From contig CALQBW020000011.1 in the NCBI GenBank assembly GCA_943328915.2, positions 1 to 33,218 on the forward strand: DNA of 33,218 nt, read 5' to 3'. This document shows, piece by piece, positions 32,836 to 33,218 of the stretch. The DNA is from Singulisphaera sp. GP187. GTDB lineage: Bacteria; Chloroflexota; Chloroflexia; Chloroflexales; Roseiflexaceae. Within the stretch, counting starts at the first letter, position 1, and every line of letters begins with the position of its first letter. Under the pieces are notes generated by a model, which worked only from the letters and a program-made list of their open reading frames with translations, did no database searches and had not been told where the DNA came from. A program made the position numbers and the translations under genes.

Positions 32836-33218
32836 CCACCCTTCCCACGTTTGCTGGGACGCCATCAGAGCGCACCCTCGCTGAGCAAATCCACGAAGTG
32901 ATGCGCATGCAAGGGCGGTTTTTTGCCAGCGACGCCCCGATTCAACAACGGGTAAGCCATTTAGTGGCTTTTTTTGCACCGCGTCGTGGTGCTGATGAAG
33001 CGAGTACCAATGCCGAAATCAATGCTGCCATCGCCGCCAACCCCGAGATTTTCGTACAAACTAACGACGGCGACGATATCATCATTACGACCGGCCGTGC
33101 CGGTATCTACCATGCCCGGGCTATCGACAGTAAGCATAGTTTACAAGCGCGTTTGTACGAACCCGAGCATCCCCTGCCTTTGGATGATTTGAGTGTCGTC
33201 ATGACCACCACGCGCCCA
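32832..33218 (+). CDS. Unrecognised protein, N-terminal part, cut by window end
   Basis: An open frame of 129 codons from ATG 32832 to the end without stop. The first 60 residues look helical (RTLAEQIHEVMRMQGRFFAS), then an Ala-rich link. A more compact part follows with NPEIFVQTNDGDDIIITTGR and AGIYHARAID, which could be a small beta or winged-helix-type domain. I do not recognise the family. It begins inside the stop of the 50-codon ORF, so the two are co-translated. Confidence 0.75.
   Translation, partial: MTTLPTFAGTPSERTLAEQIHEVMRMQGRFFASDAPIQQRVSHLVAFFAPRRGADEASTNAEINAAIAANPEIFVQTNDGDDIIITTGRAGIYHARAIDSKHSLQARLYEPEHPLPLDDLSVVMTTTRP

Overview
The window looks like a chromosomal segment of a member of the Chloroflexota (filamentous green non-sulfur relatives), with base composition near 50% GC by eye. 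This placement is inference from gene content: a firmicute-like DnaD/DnaI helicase-loading pair next to dnaB and rplI, CdaA/CdaR, GatC next to MreBCD/PBP2, a bacterial PolX with a PHP domain, and very large TPR proteins with a caspase-fold peptidase. No marker gene such as rRNA is present to settle it. Most genes are on the minus strand.

Layout, left to right. (1) 1-479 has no convincing protein gene. It carries two strong minus-strand promoters firing off the left edge and a terminator-like hairpin, so a short structured RNA or a leader. (2) 480-4085, minus: ruvB, polX, a small YvaD-like membrane-protein gene broken by two in-frame stops, and a HIT-family gene, behind a good promoter at 4125-4152. 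(3) 4210-6899, minus: a compact operon reading small membrane peptide, metallophosphoesterase, ECF sigma factor, membrane anti-sigma factor, VTT-type membrane protein. (4) 7035-8420, plus: a GT4-type glycosyltransferase ending in a strong hairpin. (5) 8548-19136, minus, the accessory core: a 6-TM sensor-like membrane protein, a 2243-residue NACHT-type NTPase followed by about fifty TPR-like repeats, and, 19 bp after it, a TPR protein with a gingipain-like (C25, clan CD) cysteine peptidase domain. (6) 19438-25044, minus: gatC, mreB, mreC, mreD and an unusually long PBP2, the cell-shape and elongation cluster. (7) 25224-27478, minus: cdaA-cdaR, cyclic-di-AMP synthesis and its regulator. (8) 27748-31067, minus: rplI, dnaB, a DnaD-domain protein and a DnaI-like loader. 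(9) 31349-33218, plus: CCA-adding/poly(A) polymerase family, a 50-residue ORF and the start of an unrecognised gene cut by the window end.

The most interesting part is region 5. The NTPase has its ATPase domain at the very N-terminus and no fused effector, while the next gene supplies a protease with an intact His/Cys dyad. This split arrangement resembles STAND/TPR-protease conflict or programmed-death systems, but the particular pairing is not one I can name as described. I saw no IS element, CRISPR array, tRNA or rRNA gene.
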